DNA of 64,000 nucleotides from Paraburkholderia kirstenboschensis (GCF_904848585.1 NZ_CAJHCR010000011.1:124001-188000), one strand, 5' to 3'. Shown: positions 8,428-17,028, counted from the first letter of the stretch. The notes: generated by a model from the letters alone, not told the origin. Program-made: numbers and translations.

Positions 8428-9048
8428 CACACCAAGCACCATCCCGCGGCCGGCGTAAAACCGCGTCATCGTCGCGAACGGCAGATAGACGTCGGCCTGT
8501 TGCGGCCCGATCCCCGATGGATTGTGGAACCACACGCCGTTCGCGTCGCGTCCATGCAGCAGAATCAGATGCCCGCCCTGGCGCTGATTCGGCCGCTCCG
8601 GATAGCGAATCTCAGGGCTGACGGAGACAATGGCGAGCGTCCGCGAATTCAGGCGCGAGGCGATCTCTTCGAGCGTAGCCTCTGACAGCACGTCGACGCG
8701 CACCCCGAACGCCCGCTGCACCCACGCGGCAAACGGGTGATAGATAAGACCGTCGACGCCGCCGTCGTCCCTGATTCGATACACGCCGTGCGCGAGCGCT
8801 TCGTCAAGCAGCGCGGCGCGCGGAGGGTGTTCGATACGCCAGTAGTCGAGTGCCGATTCGAGGCACGTCAGACCGCACAGGCGTTTGGCCCAGAAGCGGT
8901 AGCGCTCGGGGTCGGAGAAGCCGCTCTTCTGCCAGCCGGGGTCGTCGCAGGGATCGCCGTTCTGCTCGACGATATGGCGAACCCATTCGGGGCTGCCCCA
9001 TTGCGTGTGATACGGCACGCCGGCGTGGCGCAGGGTCGGTTCGTTCAT
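8416..9048 (-). CDS. C39-family peptidase-like protein
   Basis: 210 residues. It resembles papain-fold C39-like proteins: a candidate catalytic Cys in KRLCGLTCLESAL, a His in GGHLILLHGRD and an Asn/Asp position in WFHNPSG. There is no signal peptide, membrane helix or transporter domain, so it is a free-standing cytoplasmic protein rather than a bacteriocin ABC exporter. It lies between a DadA-like oxidase and a small secreted protein gene, all leftward. The final residues are encoded by a hexamer repeat. Substrate unknown. Confidence 0.7.
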   Translation of the reverse strand: MNEPTLRHAGVPYHTQWGSPEWVRHIVEQNGDPCDDPGWQKSGFSDPERYRFWAKRLCGLTCLESALDYWRIEHPPRAALLDEALAHGVYRIRDDGGVDGLIYHPFAAWVQRAFGVRVDVLSEATLEEIASRLNSRTLAIVSVSPEIRYPERPNQRQGGHLILLHGRDANGVWFHNPSGIGPQQADVYLPFATMTRFYAGRGMVLGVGEG

Positions 9049-9096
9049 TCTGACGCGATCAATGAAAAGTGTGGGACGTGAAAACGGCAGCCGCGC

Positions 9097-10437
9097 TTAC
9101 AACATGCTGCGAGGCCGCTGCATGGTGCCGTCGAAAAAACGCTGCAGGCGAAATGCCGACAGATCCAGCGACGCCTGACCGCCGTCGTTCATTTCCGCAA
9201 GCAGCTTGCCGACGATAGGGCCCATGGCGAAACCATGGCCGCAAAAGCCGGTGGCGATCGTGAGACCGCTGACCTGCGGCGGGGCGTCGATCACCGGAAT
9301 CCCGTCGGGCAGCACATCGATTAAACCCGCCCATGACTCGACCACCTGCGCGTCCTTCAGCGCGGGAAACAGCGAGCGCAGTTTGGCAAGCGCGCGGGGC
9401 GCGTGGCTCACGTTAGGTTGCGGATGCGGATCGCGCGGATGCAGCACGCGCTCGCTCTGCGGCACGCTGCCCGGCAGACGGTCGCGCAAGTCGCGCAAGC
9501 AGGCGCCGTTCAGATGAAAACTGAACTTCTGGCGCTGACTCCACAGTTCGGGCACAAACCATTTCAGCGCACGAAAATGGCCGAACGTCATGTCGACGTC
9601 GACCTGCATGTCGTCGGCGAGATTGATCGCGCCGTTCGCGCGTTGCCGCACGCCGAGGCCATGTCCCCAGAACGTGGACGCGGTGACGGGCGGCAATGGA
9701 TTCGTGCGCATGCACGTGCCGCGCACCGCCTGCTGCGGCAATTCGAGGCCCAGTGTTTTCAGAAGACGCCAGCTACTTGCGCCCGCCGCGCAAATGAAAC
9801 GCGACGTGCGAATGGTTCCGCGCTCGGTCACGACGCCGGCGATCGCGCCGCCCGCGCGCTCCACACCGAGCACGCCGCAGCCTTCGAAAAATAGCGCGCC
9901 CGCTTCCGCCGCCCGCGCCGCGAAAGCGGCAGCGGCGCGGCGCGGCTCGGCCTGACCGTCGCTCGCGGTATAGAGCCCGCCGAGCGCTGGGCCTTGCATG
10001 CCGGTCACCACCGAATCGATCTGCTTTCGATCGAGCGTACGCGTGTCGAGTCCGTGTTCTCGCGCGACGTCCATCCATTGCTGGAACGACGTCCAGTCGT
10101 CGTCGCTGCTCGCCACGTAAAGGCAGCCGCCTTGACGCCACTCGAGATCGAAGTTCAACTCGCGCTCGAGCGTTTCCCACAACGGTATGCTCGCCATCAT
10201 CAGCGGGACTTCGGCGGATTCGCGGCCCTGCTGGCGCACGAAACCCCAGGCTCGCGACGACTGCTGGCCGGCAATGCGCGACTTGTCGAGTACGACCGCG
10301 GACAACCCGCGTCGCGCGAGGTAGTAGGCTGCCGCGCAACCCATGATGCCGGCGCCGGCGATCACCACGTCTGCGTGCTTGGGAAACGGTTGGTCGGCGA
10401 CGGTAAAGCCGGCGTGCAGCGGATAAGTCGTGGTCAT
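9097..10437 (-). CDS. FAD-dependent DadA/glycine-oxidase type oxidoreductase
   Basis: 446 residues from ATG 10437 (MTTTYPLHAGF). The dinucleotide motif is VVIAGAGIMGCAAAYYLARR. It continues SRAWGFVRQQGRES and has the C-terminal FAD motif GFCGHGFAMGPIVGKLLAE. The fold is that of D-amino-acid dehydrogenases, sarcosine and glycine oxidases. Together with the downstream imine reductase it suggests oxidation of a secondary or D-amino acid, but the substrate cannot be read from sequence. Its start is divergent from the hipBA operator array, which begins 142 bp upstream, so co-regulation is possible. Confidence 0.85.
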   Translation of the reverse strand: MTTTYPLHAGFTVADQPFPKHADVVIAGAGIMGCAAAYYLARRGLSAVVLDKSRIAGQQSSRAWGFVRQQGRESAEVPLMMASIPLWETLERELNFDLEWRQGGCLYVASSDDDWTSFQQWMDVAREHGLDTRTLDRKQIDSVVTGMQGPALGGLYTASDGQAEPRRAAAAFAARAAEAGALFFEGCGVLGVERAGGAIAGVVTERGTIRTSRFICAAGASSWRLLKTLGLELPQQAVRGTCMRTNPLPPVTASTFWGHGLGVRQRANGAINLADDMQVDVDMTFGHFRALKWFVPELWSQRQKFSFHLNGACLRDLRDRLPGSVPQSERVLHPRDPHPQPNVSHAPRALAKLRSLFPALKDAQVVESWAGLIDVLPDGIPVIDAPPQVSGLTIATGFCGHGFAMGPIVGKLLAEMNDGGQASLDLSAFRLQRFFDGTMQRPRSML

Positions 10438-10578
10438 CGGCGGAGTGGTTTTAAGTGCGAGCGTAATCTTCGCAGGCGAACCGATTGTCCGCAATGTCCG
10501 CCATGTCAACGGCGCGCGAAGCGCTGCGGGAGCCGCTCCGCGACCAGGCGATTCGCCCGGTGCAGCCAGGACGCGGTT

Positions 10579-10595
10579 TATCTGCGAGACGAATA
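10579..10595 (+). promoter_or_regulatory. hipB-type operator O1
   Basis: TATCTGCGAGACGAATA, first of five 17-bp near-palindromic sites (TATYC-N7-RRATA) starting exactly 26 bp apart. It is the most degenerate copy. Confidence 0.75.
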
Positions 10596-10604
10596 AATTG
10601 CAAA

Positions 10605-10621
10605 TATCCGCGTGACAGATA
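10605..10621 (+). promoter_or_regulatory. hipB-type operator O2
   Basis: TATCCGCGTGACAGATA, starting 26 bp after O1. The TATCC half matches the half-site of the known E. coli HipB operator (TATCC-N8-GGATA). Confidence 0.8.
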
Positions 10622-10630
10622 TTTTCCGGA

Positions 10631-10647
10631 TATTCGTCACGCGAATA
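10631..10647 (-). promoter_or_regulatory. hipB-type operator O3 (inverted)
   Basis: TATTCGTCACGCGAATA. It has the same outer half-sites, but the asymmetric GCGTGAC core is on the opposite strand, so O3 and O4 together form a perfect 21+21-bp inverted repeat around position 10652. Confidence 0.85.
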
Positions 10648-10648
10648 T

Positions 10649-10677
10649 TTGCCAAATATTCGCGTGACGAATAAAAT
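10649..10677 (+). promoter_or_regulatory. Predicted sigma-70 promoter of hipBA
   Basis: TTGCCA (10649-10654), a 17-nt spacer, then TAAAAT (10672-10677), with the hipB start codon 30 bp downstream. Operators O3, O4 and O5 overlap or flank it. Confidence 0.65.
10657..10673 (+). promoter_or_regulatory. hipB-type operator O4
   Basis: TATTCGCGTGACGAATA, the closest copy to the consensus. It fills the spacer between the predicted -35 and -10 of the hipBA promoter, the right place for repression. Confidence 0.85.
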
Positions 10678-10682
10678 ACATT

Positions 10683-10699
10683 TATTCGTTTGACGGATA
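10683..10699 (+). promoter_or_regulatory. hipB-type operator O5
   Basis: TATTCGTTTGACGGATA, fifth copy at the 26-bp period, ending 7 bp before the hipB ATG, so it covers the transcript start and ribosome-binding region. Confidence 0.8.
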
Positions 10700-10706
10700 T
10701 TTAGCC

Positions 10707-10961
10707 ATGCTGCATCTCATCGCCACGCCGGATCAAATCGCCCAACTGCTTGCTGCAAGCCGCCGGCAAGCGGGTCTTACGCAGGCCGAAGCCGCCGCGC
10801 GTGTCGGCGTGAGTCAAAGCCGCATTTCAGCGTGGGAAACCGACGCCGCCGCGCTGACCGTCGCGCAGTTGCTATCGCTGTGCGGCGCCTACGGGTTGCA
10901 GTTGCAGCTACGTGACAAGAACCAGCCGGGGTCCGAACCGGCGCTTTCGACCGAATGGTAA
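10707..10961 (+). CDS. hipB: HipB-like XRE-family antitoxin/autorepressor
   Basis: 84 residues, almost entirely one helix-turn-helix domain: LAASRRQAGLTQAEAAARVG then VSQSRISAWETDAAALTV. In the HipBA family this protein binds and neutralises the HipA kinase and represses its own operon at palindromic operators. Five such sites lie directly upstream at 26-bp spacing. There is no strong Shine-Dalgarno. Its stop overlaps the next gene (ATGGTAA at 10955-10961), so translation is coupled. It lacks the long C-terminal tail of some HipB proteins. Confidence 0.9.
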   Translation: MLHLIATPDQIAQLLAASRRQAGLTQAEAAARVGVSQSRISAWETDAAALTVAQLLSLCGAYGLQLQLRDKNQPGSEPALSTEW

Positions 10962-12304
10962 GCATGGCCCGCTCAACCCACTCACGCGCGCTTTCCGTCT
11001 GGGCGAACGGCGAACGCGTCGGCGTCTGGCGCCTTCCGGCCCGCGGGCCGATGGAATTTTCTTACGACGCCGCATGGATCGGCTCGCCCGCCGGCCGGCC
11101 GCTGTCGCTCTCGCTGCCTTTCATGCCCGGCAACCTCGCGCACAAAGGGCCGCGGGTGCTCAACTACTTCGACAACCTGCTGCCCGACAGCGACATCATC
11201 AGAAAACGTATCGCTCAGCGCTACCGGACCGAAACGCTGGACGCCTTCGATCTGCTGCAAGCCATCGGCCGCGACTGCGTGGGCGCCGTCCAGTTGCTGC
11301 CCGAAGACGACGCGCCGGTGGGCGTGGACCGCATCGAGGGCACGCCGCTGACCGATGCCGAAATCGAGACCATGCTGACACGCACGGTCAGCGCACCCGC
11401 GCTCGGCGCGACAGAGGAAAGCGACGATTTCCGCATTTCGCTCGCCGGCGCACAGGAGAAAACCGCGCTGCTGTGGCACGACGAACAATGGAAACGGCCG
11501 CACGGCGCCACGCCAACCACGCATATCTTCAAGCTGCCGCTCGGACTCGTCGGCAACAAGCTGGCGGACCTGAGCACCTCGGTCGAAAACGAATGGTTGT
11601 GCCTGCGCATACTGCGCGCTTACGGCTTGCCGGTAGCGAACACGGAAATCGTGACATTTGGCAAGCAACGCGTGCTGAGCGTCGAGCGTTTCGACCGGCA
11701 ACTGCATTCGAGCGGGCAATGGCTGCTGCGCCTGCCTCAGGAAGACTTTTGCCAGGTGTATGGCGTGCCTTCGCATCGCAAGTATGAGAACGAAGGCGGT
11801 CCGGGCGTGCTCGATCTCGCGCGCGTTCTGCAGCAGTCGGTCGCGGCCGTGCAAGACATCGAAACGCTGCTCGCGAGCCAGATTCTCTTCTGGATGCTCG
11901 CCGCGCCGGACGGCCACGCGAAAAATTTCAGCATTCGCCTGCTGGCGGGCGGCCAATACCGGCTGACGCCGCTCTACGACGTCATGTCGATCTGGCCGGT
12001 GGAAGGCAACGGCCCTAACCAATGGTCGTGGTTCAAGGCGCGCCTCGCAATGGGCATGTGGTCGCGCAGCAAGCACGACGCTTTTCGCGACGTGCAGCGG
12101 CGCCACTTCAACACAATGGCGCTCAAGTGCTCGTATGGCGCGAGCGCCGAACCACTGATCGAGCGCCTGATCGGGCAGACGCCGAACGTGATCGAACAGG
12201 TCTCGGCGGAATTACCCGACCGATTTCCTGGCAAGGTCGCCGAGCGGATCTTCAAGGGCCTGCGGAACTCTGCCGCGAAACTCGCGAAGATGCCGGCGAG
12301 CTGA
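10955..12304 (+). CDS. hipA: HipA-type serine/threonine kinase toxin
   Basis: 449 residues. The N-terminal HipA subdomain carries VWANGERVGVW. The P-loop-like stretch is FRISLAGAQEKTALL (161-173), with the HIFKLP lysine at 193. The catalytic region APDGHAKNFSI (D319, N324) and the metal-binding YDVMS (D342) are all intact, so the kinase should be active. Known HipA kinases phosphorylate glutamyl-tRNA synthetase and slow growth; the target here is unknown. Translation may start at 10955 or at the ATG at 10964 just after the hipB stop. It is a standard two-gene type II toxin-antitoxin operon. Confidence 0.93.
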   Translation: MVSMARSTHSRALSVWANGERVGVWRLPARGPMEFSYDAAWIGSPAGRPLSLSLPFMPGNLAHKGPRVLNYFDNLLPDSDIIRKRIAQRYRTETLDAFDLLQAIGRDCVGAVQLLPEDDAPVGVDRIEGTPLTDAEIETMLTRTVSAPALGATEESDDFRISLAGAQEKTALLWHDEQWKRPHGATPTTHIFKLPLGLVGNKLADLSTSVENEWLCLRILRAYGLPVANTEIVTFGKQRVLSVERFDRQLHSSGQWLLRLPQEDFCQVYGVPSHRKYENEGGPGVLDLARVLQQSVAAVQDIETLLASQILFWMLAAPDGHAKNFSIRLLAGGQYRLTPLYDVMSIWPVEGNGPNQWSWFKARLAMGMWSRSKHDAFRDVQRRHFNTMALKCSYGASAEPLIERLIGQTPNVIEQVSAELPDRFPGKVAERIFKGLRNSAAKLAKMPAS

Positions 12305-12595
12305 CGGCGCCTGGGGGCGCCTGGGGCGCTCGGTGGATACGGCCCGGTTTCATCGGTAAAATGTGTTTTATGCGCTACGCATAACGGGTGCGCGAGTATG
12401 ACCGTTAAATCTGTCGGATTTCCGGCTTTCCCTGACAGAGGCAGCGGCGCCTTTACAAAAACCCTGACCGCGATGTTTTTACGGTACATTTGCTGTCCCC
12501 CGCGTACTGCTTTGCCCTGTATCCATGATGCACGGCCGCGTTACGCCTGCCGTATCGCCCCCACAGCCCTTTAAGACGGCGGATTTTCACGCAGT
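12305..12595. other. Intergenic region, no gene seen
   Basis: About 290 bp between hipA and the HTH-receiver gene. Only short imperfect hairpins are visible (for example ATGCG-CTA-CGCAT near 12369). It presumably carries the promoter of the downstream gene. Confidence 0.4.
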
Positions 12596-13450
12596 ATGAC
12601 CAACGAAACACACTCACCAGACTCCATCGCAGTCGCCGAGCGCGTGCGCGAGTTGATGAGCCGGCATGGAATCGGCAAGCGACAGCAAACCACAGAACTT
12701 TGCCGCATCCTCGATCTGAGTTTTTCGCAGGGGCACCGCAAGCTGCGCGGCAATAGCCCGTGGACCCTGTCGCAAATCAAGAAGGTCGCCGAGGTATACG
12801 GCGAGCCCGCCGCGCAACTGTTCGGCGCACAATCGCTCGACCCAGGCATGGTCGGCGCGATTGCGCAGGAGGCCATGTTCTGCATCGGCGCGATCGAGCT
12901 GCCGTGCACCGCCTGGGTCGGCGCCGCGCTTGAACCAGGCAGCCGGCCGGAGTTCGTCGCGTACTCGAAGCTCGGCCAGTGGCGCGTCGCGCGTCACGAC
13001 GGCGCGCTCTACCAAAGCGCCTATGAAGTCCACAAGATCGAGATTTACCCGCGCCGCGCGGAAACGGACAAGCCGACCATCGCCGTTGTCGACGACGATC
13101 AGGCGAGCGCCGACAATCTCCGGGATTATCTCGAGCGCAGCGGCTTCGCCGCAGTGGCGATTTACGGACTTTCGGCCTTTGCCGAACAGTTGCAAACCCA
13201 GGTGTTCGACGGCATCGTGATCGACTGGCTGTTCGGCTCGCAGACCTCGGCGGCCGCGATTCGCGCGGTGCGCGCGTCGGAAAATCCCGATGCGCCGATC
13301 TTCGTTCTGACCGGCGAATTGCTGACCGGCAAGGCGAGCGAATCGGAGATCAGCCAGGTGATCCGCAATTACGACGTCGCCTGCTATGAAAAGCCCGCGC
13401 GCATGGCGATTCTGGTGGCCGATTTGTCCAAGCGGCTGAACCGGCCATGA
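12596..13450 (+). CDS. Response regulator with N-terminal BetR-like HTH and C-terminal receiver
   Basis: 284 residues with reversed domain order. Residues ~10-80 form a BetR-like DNA-binding domain (AERVRELMSRHGIGKRQQTT, LSFSQGHRKLRGNSPWTLSQ). A linker of ~75 residues follows. The receiver domain (~160-282) has its acidic pocket at 166-168 (VVDDDQAS), phospho-acceptor D210 in GIVIDWLF, the Thr in VLTGE and Lys266 in CYEKPA, so it looks phosphorylatable. It converges on the hybrid histidine kinase gene with 27 bp between the stops, making that kinase the likely partner. Confidence 0.82.
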   Translation: MTNETHSPDSIAVAERVRELMSRHGIGKRQQTTELCRILDLSFSQGHRKLRGNSPWTLSQIKKVAEVYGEPAAQLFGAQSLDPGMVGAIAQEAMFCIGAIELPCTAWVGAALEPGSRPEFVAYSKLGQWRVARHDGALYQSAYEVHKIEIYPRRAETDKPTIAVVDDDQASADNLRDYLERSGFAAVAIYGLSAFAEQLQTQVFDGIVIDWLFGSQTSAAAIRAVRASENPDAPIFVLTGELLTGKASESEISQVIRNYDVACYEKPARMAILVADLSKRLNRP

Positions 13451-13477
13451 ACGGGTCCTGAACCGGCCAGCGCTGTC

Positions 13478-15328
13478 TTAGACGGTATGCCGCGAAGCCA
13501 GCGCGCGCTGCAATGCGTTGCGCAGATCTCCGTAATGTACCGGCTTTAATAACGCCTCGAAGAACGGCAGCGTGCCGTTCTCTGTCTCCCCATCCTGCCC
13601 CGCGCCGGCCTCCGGCGCATAAGCGCTGACCACGATCACCGGCACCCCCGACGACGGCCCGCCGCGCGCAGCCAGATCCGCGAGAAACGCATAGCCGTCG
13701 CGCTCGGGCATATGCAGATCGAGCAGCACGACATCGCAACGGTGCGCATCGAGCCACGCGAGGGCATCGTCGGCGTTGGCGACCGCGTGCGCGTCGAACT
13801 CCATATGCGCGACCATTTCGCTGAGCGACTCGCGCATCAGCCGGTTATCGTCGACGATCAGCACGCTGGGCCGCGCGCCGCCCGGCTCGGCCTGCGCAGT
13901 GACGCCCCGCGCCTGCGCAAGCGCGACCGGCGTGACAGGAATCGTCACGGTGAAAGTGGTGCCCTCGCCCACCATGCTCGACACTTCGACACTGCCGCCG
14001 AACAACCTCACGAGTCCCTGCACGATGGCGAGTCCCATGCCCGCGCCTTCAAAGCGGCGCGTGCGCGAACTGTCCAGCTGCGTGAACTCTTCGAAGATCA
14101 GCGGAATCTGCGCCTGCGGCACGCCCGGTCCCGTGTCGCTCACTATGAAGCTCAACAGCGCCGGCCGCTGCATCAGCTTCACGCGCACCGTGCCGCGTTC
14201 CGTATAACGGATCGCGTTGGTGACGAGGTTATTGACGATCTGGCGAATGCGGTGCGGGTCCGAATCGACGAGCCCGCTCGCGCCGCTCGCCTCGCTCTCG
14301 AGCTTCAGACCGCGCGCGGCGGCGGACATTGCATGTTCGTCGACGATCGACGCCAGCAGTTCGCGCGGCTCGAAATGCTCGTGACGCAGTTCGAGCTTGC
14401 CCGCGCCGAGGCGCGCGTAATCGGTCAGGTCCTTCATCTGCGCTTCGAGATGCCGCGCCGCGGTTTCGAGCCGCTGAATCACCTTGCGGTCGGCTTCCGA
14501 GTGATAGTTGAAACCAAGCAACTCGATCGACGAGACAATCGCGTGCAACGGCGTGCGCAGCTCGTGACTGATCATGCCGAGAAACGCGTCTTTCGCGAGG
14601 CTCGCCTCGCGCGCCGCGCGGCTCGCCTGGTGCTCGGCTTCGAGCGCCGCGTGCTGCTGATGCATGAGTCGCGTGCGACGCCGGCCGTTGACCACGAGCA
14701 GCAGCGTCGCCGCAGCGGACAGCAGCAGCAGGATCATGCCGCCCGCAAAAAGCAGCCGGCGCTTGTCGATGAAATCGCGGTTCATCGCCTCGCGGTCGGC
14801 GACATCGGCGAAACGGCGGCTCAGCGCGAGATCGTTCACTTCGTTCCAGTGCTGGCGCAATTGCGCGACGATCCGGTTGACCGCGCCCGGATCGTTCGGC
14901 AGTGACGCGACCTGCGGGGCCAGGCCGGTCAGCATGCGGTCGAGCGCGTGGATTTCGTCGAGTTGCCGTTGCACCAGCGCGACTTGCGTCGTGAGCCTGA
15001 GCGTGGAGCCTTCCATGACGTGCAGTTTCGATTGCAGCAACTGGTAGCGCAACGTGAGCCGCTGATAGTCGTCATCGACGCCGGCCTGGTAGAGCAACAG
15101 CTGATTCTCGAAGCGTGCGTAGGCGATTTGCAGTTGCGCCGCGTCCCAATAGAAGCCGTCGTACGAGCCTGTGAGCGACTCGGTCGTGCCCGGATTGAGC
15201 AGGTTCGCGTAGAGCAGATAGCCGATCGCGCCCGCGGGCGCGGCGAGCGCAGTGAGCCAGATCAGCACATAAAAAACCCGGCGCCACGGACGGCGCGTTA
15301 CTTGACTATGAGTGCCTTGATCTGCCAT
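13478..15328 (-). CDS. Hybrid sensor histidine kinase with C-terminal receiver
   Basis: 616 residues. A first membrane helix (~18-42) and a second (~193-214) bracket a ~150-residue periplasmic helical sensor region. The HisKA motif GMISHELRTPLHAIVSSIEL contains H255. The ATPase has NNLVTNAIRY, SDTGPGVP and GAGMGLAIVQGLVRLFGG. A receiver follows (VLIVDDNRLMRE, phospho-site D537 in VVLLDLHMPERDG, Lys in LLKPVHYGD). Its 5' end overlaps the molybdopterin-fold gene by 31 bp on the same strand, so the two are co-translated and the small protein may be part of signal perception. Confidence 0.9.
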   Translation of the reverse strand: MADQGTHSQVTRRPWRRVFYVLIWLTALAAPAGAIGYLLYANLLNPGTTESLTGSYDGFYWDAAQLQIAYARFENQLLLYQAGVDDDYQRLTLRYQLLQSKLHVMEGSTLRLTTQVALVQRQLDEIHALDRMLTGLAPQVASLPNDPGAVNRIVAQLRQHWNEVNDLALSRRFADVADREAMNRDFIDKRRLLFAGGMILLLLSAAATLLLVVNGRRRTRLMHQQHAALEAEHQASRAAREASLAKDAFLGMISHELRTPLHAIVSSIELLGFNYHSEADRKVIQRLETAARHLEAQMKDLTDYARLGAGKLELRHEHFEPRELLASIVDEHAMSAAARGLKLESEASGASGLVDSDPHRIRQIVNNLVTNAIRYTERGTVRVKLMQRPALLSFIVSDTGPGVPQAQIPLIFEEFTQLDSSRTRRFEGAGMGLAIVQGLVRLFGGSVEVSSMVGEGTTFTVTIPVTPVALAQARGVTAQAEPGGARPSVLIVDDNRLMRESLSEMVAHMEFDAHAVANADDALAWLDAHRCDVVLLDLHMPERDGYAFLADLAARGGPSSGVPVIVVSAYAPEAGAGQDGETENGTLPFFEALLKPVHYGDLRNALQRALASRHTV

Positions 15329-15840
15329 ACGAATTTCGAATCGCCCGAAGCGCCCGCGAGTTCATCGGGGAACGCGTCGCGCGGATAGATGAGGAACAGA
15401 GGCCCGAAGTCGCTGATCTTCAGGCGCCGGCCGTTCATGCTGTACGCCACCACCACGCCGTAGCGGTCGCAATCCGATACCGGGACCGTGTAGGTGTAGT
15501 CGTCGAGCGTACGGATTTCGACTTGCGTGCCATACGCACCAACCGTCTTCAGAATATCCGCGAGCAGCGGTCCTGTGAAGGTGGAGCGCGGCGTCCAGGT
15601 CGTGGCGGTGGTGATCGAGTGGGCGGGCAGCGCGAGCAGCTGCGCCTCGGCGAAGCGATACGAACGGTGCGCCGCGTCGTTCGTCTTGCCGATTTTGCCG
15701 GAGACGTCGAGCGAGAGCGCCGTCGCGTCCGTCTGCGCATGCACGCTCCAGGCGAACAGCGCGAACATCAATCCCATGGCCCACCGCGCGCGTGCCTGCG
15801 CGCCAAATCTGCGTTGCAGTCTTGCAGTCACTTTGGTCAT
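15298..15840 (-). CDS. Small exported molybdopterin-fold protein paired with a histidine kinase
   Basis: 180 residues from ATG 15840 (MTKVTARLQRRFGAQARARW); the frame extends to 16002 but lacks conserved sequence there. The signal peptide is WAMGLMFALFAWSVHA. The mature part resembles a stand-alone sulfite-oxidase-type molybdopterin-binding domain (FAEAQLLALPAHSI, TFTGPLLADILKTVGA, LDDYTYTVPVSD, GPLFLIYP). The conserved Cys of catalytic enzymes is not seen at the usual place, so a catalytic role is doubtful. It overlaps the hybrid kinase gene, which suggests it works as a periplasmic input protein. Confidence 0.78.
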   Translation of the reverse strand: MTKVTARLQRRFGAQARARWAMGLMFALFAWSVHAQTDATALSLDVSGKIGKTNDAAHRSYRFAEAQLLALPAHSITTATTWTPRSTFTGPLLADILKTVGAYGTQVEIRTLDDYTYTVPVSDCDRYGVVVAYSMNGRRLKISDFGPLFLIYPRDAFPDELAGASGDSKFVWQIKALIVK

Positions 15841-16061
15841 CTGCTTTCTTATTCCGTGGTCTGTTGTTTTTCTTGCGGCGCATCGCCCCGCGTTTGCCGT
15901 AACGCGCGCCACCCCCGACGCGCGATCGCTGAACGGCATGCATAATATCGTCAAAATTCTTTGCAGGAAAAAATGACGGCCCGCCGCCGCGCTATTTGCC
16001 AACGCGCGTCGCGCTTCAGGCGGCGGTCATCCCACACGCGTTGCGCGACCCCACGAGCGTT

Positions 16062-17015
16062 ATGAACAAGCCGGTTTTGCCCCTCACCTATGAGCAACTC
16101 GATCACTGGATCGAATCGCTGCAACCCGCGTTGCTCGCCGAAGGTTTTGCGATGGCAATCGGCATTCTGCGCGGCGGTGCTCCGCTCGCACTGATGGTCT
16201 CGCACTCGGCCGGCGCGCCGGTTGCGTTTCTGCGCTATGACCGCACGTCGCGCACAGTGGCGTGGGACTCGACGCTGCCCATCCCGCCGGCCGGTTCGAA
16301 GGTTCTGCTGTGCGAGGACATTGCGGGCCGCGGCTTTACGCTCGTGGATTGCCTTGCGTTCCTCAAACAGCATGGCCTCGATGTGAAAACACTGACGGGC
16401 GCCGTCGACGACCTGAGCCGCACGCAGCCAGACTATGCAATCGACGCGCGCGGCTACTTCGCGCTATTCCCGTGGGAACGCCAGGCCTACACAGAGCGCT
16501 ATCGCGACGACTGGGCGCGCGTCGAAGCCGGCGATGCGCCGGCAATGGCCGACGATCACCACTACGCGACTTATGCGATCGACCTCGACGGCATTCTGCT
16601 GCCCGATGTGCCGCTCGCGCGCTACGACGAGGATCTCGCCGCGGCGCTGCTCGAACGCGATGCACTGCTGCCGTTCGAAGTGCTACCGGGCATCGACCTC
16701 AAGCGCGTTCGCACGATCATCACGGGCCGGCCTGAAATGGACCGCGCGCGCACGCAAGCATGGCTGGAGCGGCACGGCTTCGGCCACATGCAACTGGTGA
16801 TGCGCACGCCCGGCACGCACGACGAAAGCCCGGCCGGCGCGGCCGCTCACAAAGCGGCTGCGGCGCTGGCGGGCGGCGTCACGCACTTCGTGGAAAGCGA
16901 TCCGGTGCAGGCCTTGCTGATCGCGCAGCAGGCGCCGCTATTGCGCGTGATCTGGTGGGACGCACATACGCACACCGGCATGCTGGTCGGCGCGCGCGCG
17001 TGGGCGTCGGAGTGA
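16062..17015 (+). CDS. Phosphoribosyltransferase-HAD fusion protein, function unknown
   Basis: 317 residues from ATG 16062 (MNKPVLPLTYEQLDHW). Residues ~1-160 are a type I phosphoribosyltransferase fold with the PRPP loop KVLLCEDIAGRGFTLVDCL. Residues ~175-317 look like a small HAD-type domain: motif I in YAIDLDGILLPDV, then TIITGRPEMDRARTQAWLER and HFVESDPVQA. The two halves suggest nucleotide or nucleotide-sugar salvage coupled to a phosphatase, but no substrate can be assigned. It stands alone, divergent from the molybdopterin-fold gene. Confidence 0.75.
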   Translation: MNKPVLPLTYEQLDHWIESLQPALLAEGFAMAIGILRGGAPLALMVSHSAGAPVAFLRYDRTSRTVAWDSTLPIPPAGSKVLLCEDIAGRGFTLVDCLAFLKQHGLDVKTLTGAVDDLSRTQPDYAIDARGYFALFPWERQAYTERYRDDWARVEAGDAPAMADDHHYATYAIDLDGILLPDVPLARYDEDLAAALLERDALLPFEVLPGIDLKRVRTIITGRPEMDRARTQAWLERHGFGHMQLVMRTPGTHDESPAGAAAHKAAAALAGGVTHFVESDPVQALLIAQQAPLLRVIWWDAHTHTGMLVGARAWASE

Positions 17016-17028
17016 GATTGGGCGCGCG

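Noticed and set aside
10579..10699. Regularly spaced repeats resembling a small CRISPR array
   Set aside because: Repeats are only 17 bp and palindromic, spacers are 9 bp, one copy is inverted, and there are no cas genes. Position on the hipBA promoter fits operators.
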